A stretch of 64,000 nt of DNA from Fundidesulfovibrio putealis DSM 16056 (lineage in GTDB: Bacteria; Desulfobacterota; Desulfovibrionia; Desulfovibrionales; Desulfovibrionaceae), in NCBI RefSeq assembly GCF_000429325.1, contig NZ_AUBQ01000003.1, positions 496,001 through 560,000 on the forward strand, given 5' to 3'. The position numbers and the translations under genes were made by a program. Under the pieces are notes generated by a model that saw only the letters and a program-made list of their open reading frames with translations, did not search any database and had not been told where the DNA came from. Positions 17,277 through 26,018 of this stretch are shown piece after piece (position 1 is the stretch's first letter; each line of letters opens with the position of its first letter).

Positions 17277-18143
17277 TCAGCGCCTGGCCGCGACGATGGT
17301 CATGATGACGGCGGTCAGGATCAGGGCGGAACCGGCGTACCCGAGCGCCGTGAAGCGCTCTCCGAAGAACGAAAAAGCCAGCAGGGCGGACACCACCGGC
17401 TCGAGCGTGGCGATCACGGCGGCGCGGCTGGCCTCGATGCGCCTCAAGCCCGCGTAGTAAAGCGAGTATGCCCCGTATGTGCAGCACACCGCAAGAGCCA
17501 CGCAGGCCGCCCAGGCCGAAAGCGGATGCGGTTCGAAGCTGAAGAAGGGCAGCATGCAGGCCCCGCCCACGGGCAAGGCGTACAGGAACACCGTGGGCGT
17601 GGCGTAGCGGTTCAGGAAGGCTTTGCCGAAGATGTAATAGAGCGCGTAGGTGATGCCGGACAGAAGTCCAAGTGCGATGGCCGCGAGGTTCATGGAGCCG
17701 CCAGCCCCGGCTGCCCCGTTCGCACCGTCTCCCAGGCTGACCCCGGCCACGCCGAGGATGGTCACGGCCACGGCGGCGACGGTCACGGGAGTCAGGCGCT
17801 CCTTGAGGATCTTCCAGGCCAGAAGCGCCACCCAGGCCGGAGCCGTGTACAGGAGCACCGAGGCCAGGGCGGCCCCGCCTGCGCGCACGGCCAGCACGTA
17901 GCTGGCGAACAGGCCGAAGATGCACACCACGCCGAAACCGGCCACCCAGGGCAGGTCGCAGGCGTCCACCTTCATCCTGCTAAGCCGCCAGGCGTGGACC
18001 GCGTAGAGCACCCAGGCCATCATGGCGCGCCAGAAAGCCACCTCCAGCGGGGACATCCCGGCCTGGAAGGCGAATTTGGAGAGCGGACCGATGAACCCCC
18101 AGAGCAGGGCGGCAGCGGCCACGAGGGCGTAACCTGCGAACAT
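17277..18143 (-). CDS. EamA/DMT family transporter
   Basis: A 288-residue ten-helix membrane protein with two EamA repeats (GYALVAAAALLWGFIGPLSKFAF and IALGLLSGITYALYYIFGKAFLNRY). Members export amino acids or other metabolites; the substrate is unknown. The ATG at 18143 begins just before the first helix; an N-terminal extension of 57 residues in the same frame is charged and unlike the family, so it is dropped. No strong ribosome site is seen. The NUDIX gene follows 20 bases downstream. Confidence 0.85.
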   Translation of the reverse strand: MFAGYALVAAAALLWGFIGPLSKFAFQAGMSPLEVAFWRAMMAWVLYAVHAWRLSRMKVDACDLPWVAGFGVVCIFGLFASYVLAVRAGGAALASVLLYTAPAWVALLAWKILKERLTPVTVAAVAVTILGVAGVSLGDGANGAAGAGGSMNLAAIALGLLSGITYALYYIFGKAFLNRYATPTVFLYALPVGGACMLPFFSFEPHPLSAWAACVALAVCCTYGAYSLYYAGLRRIEASRAAVIATLEPVVSALLAFSFFGERFTALGYAGSALILTAVIMTIVAARR

Positions 18144-18404
18144 GACGGGACGTTCTAGCGTCAACACGCGGCGAAAGAAAGCACAATCGGCAGGAACCTT
18201 TGCAGTTGGGATGGCGTGACGCCTGAGACCTCCGCGCCCCGCAGGGATCGGGAAGTGCCGGGACATACGCTGGAGCGGTGCAGCAGGAAGCAGCGTCGAG
18301 GCGCGCCGGGACAAGGCCTCGCACGTTTACGGCGAAGCGCTGTGGCTTTGCGAAGCGTGCTGTCGGACATGGCCCGTGCGGGCCGGGGCCATGCGAGGGG
18401 CGCG

Positions 18405-18884
18405 TCAGAAGCTGCGCTTGAGCAGTACCCCGGCGGACGGGGCGGGCGTGTTGTTGTGGCCGCCGGACTGGCTGTAGGGCCTCACGGAGCCGCCTTGCGA
18501 ACCGGGCATGTTGAAGACGCCGGTGATTTCGGTGTCCTTGCCGGGGTACAGCGTGGCGGCCAGCCCGGGAGAGGAGCGCTCGAAGGTCTTGGGCTCGCGC
18601 CCGATGGAATCCTGGGGCGTGACGGCCTCCACTGCGGGCCGGACCTCGGGCTTCAGGTTGATCTTCTCGGATTTGCCCGGCGTCTGGTTCTTTTGTGCGG
18701 GCTGCAAACCCTTCACTCCGGCAGCGGAGGAGCCGGGCTTCTGGGTGATGATCTCGCGTGCGCTGGAATCGGGTACGGTGATCTTCTGGGCGAGGGCAGG
18801 AGTCGCGAACACGACAACCAGGACCAGGCTCAACGCCATGGGCCGCGCAGACCACCGGGAAATTAAGGCCTGGGGAGGGATCAT
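18405..18884 (-). CDS. Exported Pro/Ser-rich protein, function unknown
   Basis: A 159-residue protein with a signal peptide ending ATPALAQ. AGGAG lies 5 bases before the ATG at 18884. The mature part is low-complexity and disordered, rich in Pro, Ser, Gly and Lys (ITQKPGSSAAGVKG; GGSVRPYSQSGGHNN), with no cysteines. No family is recognised. It lies 70 bases downstream of the EamA gene at 18955, separated from it by a hairpin. Confidence 0.65.
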   Translation of the reverse strand: MIPPQALISRWSARPMALSLVLVVVFATPALAQKITVPDSSAREIITQKPGSSAAGVKGLQPAQKNQTPGKSEKINLKPEVRPAVEAVTPQDSIGREPKTFERSSPGLAATLYPGKDTEITGVFNMPGSQGGSVRPYSQSGGHNNTPAPSAGVLLKRSF

Positions 18885-18903
18885 GCCTGCTCCTGATTCG
18901 TGC

Positions 18904-18933
18904 CGTCTGGATGTGTAGCTAACCATCCGGACG
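18904..18933 (-). terminator. Hairpin after the EamA pair
   Basis: CGTCTGGATG and CATCCGGACG pair (one G-U) around a 10-base loop, just past the stop of the EamA gene at 18955. There is no U-run, so the confidence is modest. It also lies directly upstream of the start at 18884. Confidence 0.35.
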
Positions 18934-18954
18934 CCGTCAGGCAAGTGGGGCTGA

Positions 18955-19851
18955 TTACTTCGCCGGGCGGACCGGCCTGCCAAGGTTGTTGGTCAACGCC
19001 ACGCCGCACAGCACCAGCGCGCCGCCAGCCAGCAGCGAGGCGTCCACCTGCTCGCCCAGGAACAGCACCCCCATCGTGGCGGCGGAAACCGGCACGAAAT
19101 TGATGAACACCGCCGCCCTGGACGCGCCGATCTCCCGGATGCCCTGGTAGAACCACACGAAGCCCACGCCCGTGCCAAGCACTCCCAGATAGGCGATGGC
19201 CGCCCAGCCAGTGGCGGACAAACGCGCCGCCTGCTGCATCAGCCCCTCGTTCAACGCGGGCGGCAACAGCATGAACATGCCCACCACGCAGGAGCAGGTC
19301 ACTGCTGCCAGCGGCGTGAGCTTGCCCATCACCTGCTTGCCCAGGAGCGAATAGGACACCCAGGAGAACATGGCCCCCACAATGGCCAGATCGCCAAGGC
19401 TCACAGCGCCCGTGAACAGCCCCAGCGGGTTGCCGTGCCCGATGACCAGGGCCGCGCCCGTGAGGCACAGCACTACTCCCGCCATCTTGTTGCGCGTGAG
19501 CGGTTCCCGGAAGAACACGAAGGACAGAAGCGCGATGAACACCGGGTTCCCGGCCACGATGATGGCCGCGCGTCCGGCAGGAACGTAGGTCAGGCCCCAC
19601 AGGAAGAACACGTTGTACAGAAACACGCCCGTGGCCCCCAGGCCGCACAGGAGCAGGAGCATCCTGGCGTCCAGGCGGGGCAGTGTGCCTTCTTTCCACA
19701 GGAAAAAGCCCACCAGAAAGATGTTGGCTGCCACGAAGCGCAGGAACGAGGCCGAAAAGGGCGCGATCTCGCCGCCCAGCATGCGCCCCGCGATGAACGT
19801 GCCGCCCCAGATGACCGCCGTGACGAACAGCTTGATGGTAGTCAGGCTCAT
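18955..19851 (-). CDS. EamA/DMT family transporter
   Basis: A 298-residue membrane protein with ten helices and two EamA repeats (KLFVTAVIWGGTFIAGRMLGG and LGDLAIVGAMFSWVSYSLLGKQVMGK). The start ATG overlaps the stop of the upstream EamA gene (ATGA). The two neighbouring EamA proteins are only distantly alike, so they may be separate exporters or a pair. The substrate is unknown. Confidence 0.87.
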   Translation of the reverse strand: MSLTTIKLFVTAVIWGGTFIAGRMLGGEIAPFSASFLRFVAANIFLVGFFLWKEGTLPRLDARMLLLLCGLGATGVFLYNVFFLWGLTYVPAGRAAIIVAGNPVFIALLSFVFFREPLTRNKMAGVVLCLTGAALVIGHGNPLGLFTGAVSLGDLAIVGAMFSWVSYSLLGKQVMGKLTPLAAVTCSCVVGMFMLLPPALNEGLMQQAARLSATGWAAIAYLGVLGTGVGFVWFYQGIREIGASRAAVFINFVPVSAATMGVLFLGEQVDASLLAGGALVLCGVALTNNLGRPVRPAK

Positions 19852-20678
19852 CTGCCCCTCGCGGCCAGCACGCCCTGCATGGTGGCTGCCCCCAGCACGA
19901 TGATGCCGCCAATCATGGCCATGCCAGAGGGCTTCTCGCCGATGAACAAAAACACCCACACCGGGTTGAAGATGGGCTCGATCACCGGGATGAGCATGCC
20001 CTCCAGGGCGCGCACGTGGCGGATGGCCTTGGTGTAGATGAAGTAGGCAAGGCCCGTCTGCACGATGCCCAGGGCCAAGAGGCCGCCTACGCCCGCCATG
20101 TTGGGGAACGGCCCCTGGAAGTAGAAGGGCAGGCAGCCCACGGCCAGAATCGCGTTTCCCAGCAGCACCGCCTCGGTCTGGCCGCCCCGGTCGCCGAGGC
20201 GGCGCAGGCACAGGGGGATGCCCGCGAAGGTGACGCTCGAGGCCAGGGCCAGCAGGATGCCCAATTGGCCGTCCGGAGACACGTCGTCCCAGAAGAACAG
20301 CGTCATGCCCACCACGGCCAGGGCCAGCGCGGCCCAGTCGCTGCGGCGCGTGGGTTCGCCCAGGAACCGGGGAGCCAGCAGCGCCACATGGATGGGGGCC
20401 AGGTACTGGAGCACCACGGCGTTGGCTGCCGTTGTCAGGCGCGTGGCGGACACGAACAGCAGCATGGTGGCGGCGGTGGCAACGGCAGCGCCGATCAAGG
20501 GCCAGCTGAAGTGGATTTTGGGTTTGCCGAGCGCCAGGGCCAGGAACACGGCGGCAATGGCAGAGCGCGCCCCGGCGATGGCCAGGGGGTTCCAGTCCAC
20601 GCTCTTTATGAACACGCCGCCCAGCGACCAGAGCGTAGCCGTGAAGACGAGGGCCAGGGTGGCGCTTTTGCGGGTCAT
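19848..20678 (-). CDS. EamA/DMT family transporter
   Basis: A 276-residue, ten-helix EamA protein (LVFTATLWSLGGVFIKSVDWNPLAIAGAR; second repeat from LGILLALASSVTFAGIPLCLRRLG). AGGAC is 7 bases upstream of the ATG. It is the first gene of a two-gene unit with the EamA gene at 18955. The hairpin repeat 20709-21115 lies directly upstream, so its promoter must be inside or beyond that element. Confidence 0.87.
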   Translation of the reverse strand: MTRKSATLALVFTATLWSLGGVFIKSVDWNPLAIAGARSAIAAVFLALALGKPKIHFSWPLIGAAVATAATMLLFVSATRLTTAANAVVLQYLAPIHVALLAPRFLGEPTRRSDWAALALAVVGMTLFFWDDVSPDGQLGILLALASSVTFAGIPLCLRRLGDRGGQTEAVLLGNAILAVGCLPFYFQGPFPNMAGVGGLLALGIVQTGLAYFIYTKAIRHVRALEGMLIPVIEPIFNPVWVFLFIGEKPSGMAMIGGIIVLGAATMQGVLAARGR

Positions 20679-20708
20679 GCGTACGTCCTGTGGCTAAAGA
20701 GAAGAAGG

Positions 20709-21115
20709 GGGATGCCTCCGGCGGCCAGAGAGGAAACTTTTTTCCAAAAAGTTTCCTCTCTGGACTCTCCTTCAAAAACTTTTAAGTAGCTTCGCGGGGT
20801 GGCGCGATAAGCCGTCGTGTCGTGGGCTGAAGGCAGGGGGCTGGGGGTTGTTCCGTCCACGCCATGCGCGGCGGGCTCGAACCGATGTGAAGACGATTCG
20901 TCGCCCGCCGCGCATGGCGCGTCCGTGACAACCCCCAGCCCCCTGCCGGAGTCACCAGACAGGTATGCGAATTCCACATGGGACGCGGCAACGTGCTTGG
21001 CCCGGAACACAGCCCCGCGCAGGTATGCGAAGCTAACTGAGGGTCCAGGGGGATCATCCCCCTGGCGGGAGAGTGCAGAGAGGGCGGAGCCCTCTTTGCC
21101 CGCCGGAGGCATCCC
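20709..21115. repeat. Hairpin-rich dispersed element, copy 1, with 16-bp terminal inverted repeats
   Basis: The 407-base element is bounded by perfect 16-bp inverted repeats (20709-20724 GGGATGCCTCCGGCGG; complement at 21100-21115). Inside it are: hairpin A, an 18-bp stem with loop TCC (20725-20763); a shared spacer 20764-20796; hairpin B, with a 20-bp outer stem (20832-20851/20928-20947), a 9-nt internal loop on each side, a 16-bp inner stem (20861-20876/20903-20918) and a 26-nt loop (20877-20902); a direct repeat AGGTATGCGAA at 20961 and 21021; a 9-bp hairpin at 21045-21065; and a 7-bp hairpin at 21079-21095. No coding sequence and no clear target duplication were seen. A second copy is at 61888-62105. 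Confidence 0.85.
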
Positions 21116-21175
21116 AAATGACAATACGCATTCTACTCGTGACGAGTTCATGGAAGTGATCGGAGCGTTCCGGGG

Positions 21176-21895
21176 CTATTCGCCCAGGTACGCTTTGCGA
21201 ATCTCGGGATTGTCCAGCAGGCTTGCTGCCGTGTCGGTCATGGCGATACGGCCGGTCTCCATGACGTAGCCGCGCTGCGCGAGCTTCAGCGCCAGGTTGG
21301 CGTTCTGCTCCACCAGCAGCACGGTCATGCCTTCTTCCTCGCTTACGCGGCGGATGATGGAGAAGATGTGCTCCACGATGAGCGGTGCGAGCCCCAGCGA
21401 GGGTTCATCCAGCAGCAGGAGCTTCGGTCTGCCCATGAGGGCGCGTCCGATGGCCAGCATCTGCTGCTCGCCGCCGGAGAGCGTGCCGCCTTTTTGCGCG
21501 GCGCGCTCCTGGAGGCGCGGGAACAGCTCGAACACGTGGGCCATGTCGCGGCGCACGGCGTCGTGGTCGGTGCGGAAATACGCGCCCATGTCCAGGTTCT
21601 CGGCCACGGTGAGGCGAGGGAAGATACGCCTGCCCTCGGGCACTTGGCACAGCCCCATGGCCGGGAGCTGCTCGGCGGGGATGCTGGCGGTGTCCTGGCC
21701 GTTGTAGAAGATCTGGCCGCCCATGGGTTTTAGTATCGAGCTTATGGCCATGAGTGTGGTGGACTTGCCCGCGCCGTTGGCCCCGATGATGGTGACGATC
21801 TCGCCCTGCTCGATGCGCAGGTCGATCTCGCGGATGGCCGGGGCGCGGCCCCAGCCAGCACTTAGGGACTTGAGTTCAAGGATGGGGGCGTTCAT
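21176..21895 (-). CDS. livF: Branched-chain amino acid ABC transporter ATP-binding protein LivF
   Basis: One of two ATPases of the Liv/HAAT importer, 239 residues. Walker A is GANGAGKST, the signature is LSGGEQQ, and Walker B is LLLLDEPSLGLAP, with the LivF-typical short C-terminus ending IRKAYLGE. The ATG at 21895 overlaps the livM stop (ATGA). It is the last gene of livHMF. Confidence 0.95.
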   Translation of the reverse strand: MNAPILELKSLSAGWGRAPAIREIDLRIEQGEIVTIIGANGAGKSTTLMAISSILKPMGGQIFYNGQDTASIPAEQLPAMGLCQVPEGRRIFPRLTVAENLDMGAYFRTDHDAVRRDMAHVFELFPRLQERAAQKGGTLSGGEQQMLAIGRALMGRPKLLLLDEPSLGLAPLIVEHIFSIIRRVSEEEGMTVLLVEQNANLALKLAQRGYVMETGRIAMTDTAASLLDNPEIRKAYLGE

Positions 21896-23100
21896 GCGTG
21901 GTCCTCCTCGGAGCGGCGTCCCACGCGCTTGGCCGGGATGAGCCCTGCCGGGCGCACCAGCATCATGATTGCCATGGCCGCGCCGAAGACCAGCATGCGG
22001 TAGTTCTCGAAATCGCGGAAGACTTCCGGCAGCACGATAAGCGCCAGCGCCCCCAGCACGATGCCCGGAATGGACCCCATGCCGCCAAGCACCACCATGG
22101 CCAGCACCATGGCCGACTCGATGAAGGTGAACGACCCCGGCGACACGAAGCGCATCTTGGCCGAGAAGAACGCCCCGGCCAGCCCGGCGAACACCGCGCC
22201 CATGGCGTAGGCCAGAAGCTTCAGGGTGAAGGTGTTCACGCCCATGATGCCAGCGGCGGTCTCGTCCTCGCGGATGGCCTCCCAGGCGCGGCCTATGCGC
22301 GAATCGGCGAGGCGGCGCACGGCGACCACCGTGAACAATGCGATGGCCAGGATCAGGTAATACTGCGACTGCGGGCTTCTGATGAGAAAACGCGTCATTT
22401 CCCATCCCTGTTCGGGGTCGGGATAATAGATGGCGGCGGGCTTCACGCCCAGGATGCCGTTGGGGCCGCCGGTGAGCTTCATCCAGTTGTTGAGCACAAG
22501 GCGCAGGATTTCGCCAAAGCCCAAGGTGACGATGGCCAGATAGTCGCCGCGCATGCGCAGCGTCGGGTAGCCGATCATGCACCCGGCCAGCGCGGCCAGG
22601 GCCACGCACAGGGGCAGGGCCAGCCAGAAGGACAGCTGGTAGTGCACGGAGAGCAGCGCGTAGGTGTAGGCCCCGACGCCGTAGAAGGCGATGTAGCCAA
22701 GATCCAGAAGGCCCGCGAGGCCCACCACCACGTTGAGCCCCAGGCCCAGGGTGACGTACACCAGTACGTTGATGGCCACGTCCTGCCCGTAGCGCGACGA
22801 CAGGATCGGGAAGGCCAGAAGCGCCAGCAGCCCGGCGGACTTCCACAGCCAGCCCGGCGTGCGAGACAGGCTGGAGGCAGCCCTGCCGACCGAACGCCCG
22901 AAGCCGACGTCCACGCTCTCGTTCAGGCGCTTGAGGCCAAGCCAGACCACCACGGCCAGCATGACCGCGCCCACGATGCGCGCCGCCTTGCCGAACTCCA
23001 GGCCAGCGGGCGTGATGCCGGTCATGGGCCAGACCAAAAGGAACAGCCAGACGGCTCCCAGGAGCAGCTTGCCTAAAAGGGCCTTAGACGCGGGTGTCAT
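21892..23100 (-). CDS. livM: Branched-chain amino acid ABC transporter permease LivM
   Basis: A 402-residue permease, longer than the usual 300-330 because of an N-terminal extension with two extra hydrophobic segments and a linker (residues 1-90). The core has LGLGLNVVVGLAGLLDLGYIAFYGVGAYT and the conserved loop SRIGRAWEAIREDETAAGIMGVNTFTLKLLAYAMGA. It overlaps livH by 17 bases and livF by 4 bases. Confidence 0.94.
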   Translation of the reverse strand: MTPASKALLGKLLLGAVWLFLLVWPMTGITPAGLEFGKAARIVGAVMLAVVVWLGLKRLNESVDVGFGRSVGRAASSLSRTPGWLWKSAGLLALLAFPILSSRYGQDVAINVLVYVTLGLGLNVVVGLAGLLDLGYIAFYGVGAYTYALLSVHYQLSFWLALPLCVALAALAGCMIGYPTLRMRGDYLAIVTLGFGEILRLVLNNWMKLTGGPNGILGVKPAAIYYPDPEQGWEMTRFLIRSPQSQYYLILAIALFTVVAVRRLADSRIGRAWEAIREDETAAGIMGVNTFTLKLLAYAMGAVFAGLAGAFFSAKMRFVSPGSFTFIESAMVLAMVVLGGMGSIPGIVLGALALIVLPEVFRDFENYRMLVFGAAMAIMMLVRPAGLIPAKRVGRRSEEDHA

Positions 23101-23995
23101 TGATGTTCTCGCCCAGAAGGCCGGTTGGCCGGAAATACAGCACCGCGATCAGGATGATGAAGGCGAACACGTCTTTGTACTCGCCCGAAATGTAGGCAGC
23201 GGTGAAGATCTCGGTGATGCCGATGATGAGCCCGCCGAGCATGGCCCCGGTGATGGAGCCGACCCCGCCCAGAACAGCCGCAGCGAAGGCCTTGATGCCG
23301 GGCACGAAGCCCATGTCGTAGCGCACGGAGCCGTAATAAAGCCCCACCAGGATGCCCGAGGCGGCGGCCAGGGCCGCGCCGATGGCGAAGGTGACGGAGA
23401 TGATGCGGTCTGAGCTAATGCCCACAAGCGTCGCCATCACGCGGTCCTGGGCGGTGGCGCGCATGGCCTTGCCCAGGCGGGTCTTGAACACGAGGCGGTT
23501 CAGGCCCACCATCAGGAGCGCCGTGATGGAAAGCGCGATGAGCTGCAAGTAGGTGAAGTTGAATTCGCCCACGCCCACCGCGCCCTTGGCGAACACGCCG
23601 GGGTAGGTCTTGTCGTAGACGCCCTGGGTGAGCATCAGGCCGTTCTGCAGGAAGATGGACATGCCGAGCGCCGACAGCAGCACCGAGAGTTTCGACGCCT
23701 TGCGCAGCGGCCTGTAGGCCACTTTCTCCACGCCCATGGCAAGAACGGCGCAGTAGGCCATGGCCAGCAGGAAGGCCAGGGTCAGGCACAGCCAGGGGTG
23801 GGTCTGCATGTAGCCCTGGGAGTCCATCCAGGCCAGCAGGATGACGCCCATGTAGCCGCCGGCGGCGAAGAACTCACCGTGGGCGAAGTTGATGAGCTGG
23901 ATGATGCCGTAAACCATGGTGTAGCCCAGGGCGATCAGGGCGTAGAAACCACCAAGGGTTATGGCGTTAATGAGCTGCTGAAGAAAAAAGTCCAT
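23084..23995 (-). CDS. livH: Branched-chain amino acid ABC transporter permease LivH
   Basis: A 303-residue permease with eight or more membrane segments. Family motifs are QLINAITLGGFYALIALGYTMVYGIIQLINFAHGE near the start and RATAQDRVMATLVGISSDRIISVTFAIGAALAAASGIL. It begins a tightly overlapping livHMF unit. The 281 bases upstream contain TTGACG and a GAAAC-GG-GTTTC palindrome on the minus strand but no convincing full promoter. The ribosome site is weak (CTCTGGA). Confidence 0.95.
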   Translation of the reverse strand: MDFFLQQLINAITLGGFYALIALGYTMVYGIIQLINFAHGEFFAAGGYMGVILLAWMDSQGYMQTHPWLCLTLAFLLAMAYCAVLAMGVEKVAYRPLRKASKLSVLLSALGMSIFLQNGLMLTQGVYDKTYPGVFAKGAVGVGEFNFTYLQLIALSITALLMVGLNRLVFKTRLGKAMRATAQDRVMATLVGISSDRIISVTFAIGAALAAASGILVGLYYGSVRYDMGFVPGIKAFAAAVLGGVGSITGAMLGGLIIGITEIFTAAYISGEYKDVFAFIILIAVLYFRPTGLLGENINDTRV

Positions 23996-24276
23996 AATCC
24001 AGAGGTTTTCCGTGTCGTATGTTCTATGTTTGGGAAACGGTCTCCCTGAGTGGTCGGGGGCCTGTTGTTTGAGCAGACGAAACCCGTTTCCGTCAAGGCT
24101 GGGAAGCCTTTGGAGCGCGATTTATTTTCAAATTGGTGGTTCCGGCGGACATGGGGGCGTGCGCCCTCATGACTTGCCTCGCAGGAAGGCCGGAGTGTCA
24201 GGACTGGACAGAGGCTGGCCGGGGCAGGCCGGGAAAAGGGGTGCGGCCGGGTTGGCGGGAGAGGTCGGAGGCGCCT

Positions 24277-24624
24277 TCAGGAACGGAAGATGAAATACAC
24301 GGCCCCCACGAGGCACAGAGCGGCCCACAGATGGTCGAGCTTCAGGGGCTGGTTCATGTACCAGATGGAAAACGGCGCGAACACCGACAGGGTGATGACC
24401 TCCTGCATGATTTTGAGCTGCGGCAGGGTGAGCGTGCCGTAGCCTATGCGGTTGGCAGGAACCTGAAGCAGGTACTCGAACAGGGCGATGCCCCAGGAGA
24501 ACACCGCCGCGATCCACCAGGGGCGGGCGTGCATCTCCTTCAGGTGGGCGTACCACGCGAAGGTCATGAACACGTTGGAGGCGATGAGCAGGCCGACAGT
24601 GGTGAGGATGGTCGTGTTGAACAT
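24277..24624 (-). CDS. DUF486 family membrane protein
   Basis: A 115-residue protein with four membrane segments, fitting DUF486/small DMT proteins (SNVFMTFAWYAHLKEM; FEYLLQVPANRIGYGTLTLPQLKIMQEVITL). Substrate and function are unknown. It sits between livK and livH on the same strand, 281 bases before livH and after the livK terminator, so it is probably not part of the transporter. Confidence 0.85.
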   Translation of the reverse strand: MFNTTILTTVGLLIASNVFMTFAWYAHLKEMHARPWWIAAVFSWGIALFEYLLQVPANRIGYGTLTLPQLKIMQEVITLSVFAPFSIWYMNQPLKLDHLWAALCLVGAVYFIFRS

Positions 24625-24780
24625 GGAGTTGTCCGGCTGTCCGTCCGGTGGGGCGGGCTATGATGTGCATCGGTCGCGCCAGCGCCCGACTGCCGGGAGA
24701 GCTCCTAGTGCCTTTCACGGCCTGACGCAAGGCTTGGCCGAAGTGCTGAGCGTCCCTTCTTTTCCGCAAAACCTTGGCCA

Positions 24781-24814
24781 TAAAAAAGCCGGGCCGCGCT
24801 AGGCGCGGCCCGGC
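24781..24814 (-). terminator. Rho-independent terminator after livK
   Basis: A perfect 12-bp GC stem (GCCGGGCCGCGC and complement) with loop TAG is followed on the minus strand by TTTTTTA (24781-24787). It separates livG-livK from the genes downstream. Confidence 0.9.
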
Positions 24815-24838
24815 AGGGACTCGAAAGCGGGAGGCAGG

Positions 24839-25966
24839 CTAGAACAGCTTGCCGGTCTCGGGGTTCCAGAACTCTTTGTACTTGTCGCCCTCGACCTTGT
24901 AGATCACGTAGTTGGAGCCGGAATCGCCGTTCTCCTGGAACTTGATGACCTTGGACGCGCCCGGCAGGTTAAGCTTCATCATCTCGGCGCGGATCTTATC
25001 GGCGTCGGTGGACTTGGCGGCCTTGATGGCGGTCAACAGGGCGTAGGCCGAGTCGAAGGAGTAGGCCGAGTACGCGCCGGGCTCGCCGTGCATGGCGGTG
25101 TATTTGTCCAGGAACTTCTTGTACACGGGGGAGTTCTTGTCCGCGTAGCCGAAGGTGAAGAACACGCCCTGGGACTGCTCGGGGGCTTCCTTGATGAAGT
25201 TGGGGTGGTACACGGCGTCCTGCGACAGCACCGGAGCCTTGATGCCCATCTGGCGGTACTGCTTGATCATGCGGATGCCCGAGGAGGAGCTCTGCAGGCT
25301 CATGTAGAACACGTCGGGGTTGGCGGCCTTCACCTTGGTGAGCACGGCGGAGTAGTCCATGTCGCCGTCGTTGACGTGCTCATGGGCGATCACGGTGATC
25401 CCGGCGGCCTTGGCGGCCTCGGCCACGTACTCGGCCAGGTGCTGGGAGTAGGTGGTCTTGTCGTCCACGATGTAGATGGTCTTGGCCTTGAGCTGGTCCT
25501 TCAGGAAGGCGGTGGCCGCCTTGGCCTGATGGATGTCCAGGCCGCACATGCGGTACATGTACTTGAAGCCGCGCTCGGTGACCTTGGGGTTGGTGGAGGC
25601 GGGAGTGATCATGGTGATCTTCTCTTCGTTCAGCACCTCGGAGGCCGGGATGGTGGCGGAAGAGCAGTACTCGCCGACAACGCCGACGACCTTGGAGTTG
25701 GCCAGCTTGTTGGCTCCGGCTACGGCCTGGCGGGGATCGCAGGCGCCGTCCTGGACTTCGACCTCGATGGAATCGAAGCCGGGGATGCCGCCCTCGGACT
25801 TCATGACTTCGACGGCGGTCTTCACGCCCTTGACGATGTCGTTGCCGTCTGCGGCGGAAGAGCCGGAGATGGGGGCCAGCACGCCGATCTTGAGCGGGGC
25901 TGCGTGGGCAAATCCCGCTCCCAGGGTGAGGGCCAGGGCCACAAGCCAGATGATCCGTTTCGCCAT
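24839..25966 (-). CDS. livK: Branched-chain amino acid ABC transporter substrate-binding protein
   Basis: Periplasmic LivJ/LivK-type binding protein of 375 residues. The signal peptide is MAKRIIWLVALALTLGAGFAHA. The mature start LKIGVLAPISGSSAADGNDIVKGVKTAVE is typical, as is VVGEYCSSATIPASEVLNEEKITMITPAS. AGGAGG lies 5-10 bases before the ATG. It lies 52 bases downstream of livG and is followed by a strong terminator. Confidence 0.94.
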   Translation of the reverse strand: MAKRIIWLVALALTLGAGFAHAAPLKIGVLAPISGSSAADGNDIVKGVKTAVEVMKSEGGIPGFDSIEVEVQDGACDPRQAVAGANKLANSKVVGVVGEYCSSATIPASEVLNEEKITMITPASTNPKVTERGFKYMYRMCGLDIHQAKAATAFLKDQLKAKTIYIVDDKTTYSQHLAEYVAEAAKAAGITVIAHEHVNDGDMDYSAVLTKVKAANPDVFYMSLQSSSSGIRMIKQYRQMGIKAPVLSQDAVYHPNFIKEAPEQSQGVFFTFGYADKNSPVYKKFLDKYTAMHGEPGAYSAYSFDSAYALLTAIKAAKSTDADKIRAEMMKLNLPGASKVIKFQENGDSGSNYVIYKVEGDKYKEFWNPETGKLF

Positions 25967-26018
25967 GTCGTCCTCCTGCGTCCAGATGGTTGATGTCGTG
26001 GGGAAAATCTCGAAATAT

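Noticed and set aside
18955-20775. 606-residue frame that appears to extend an EamA protein
   Set aside because: Only the part from 19851 onwards has the EamA pattern. The upstream portion is an out-of-frame shadow of the neighbouring EamA gene.
20675-21151. Short peptides encoded across the hairpin element
   Set aside because: The frames are open in several directions because of the palindromes; none has a ribosome site, and both repeat copies give similar peptides only because the DNA is repeated.
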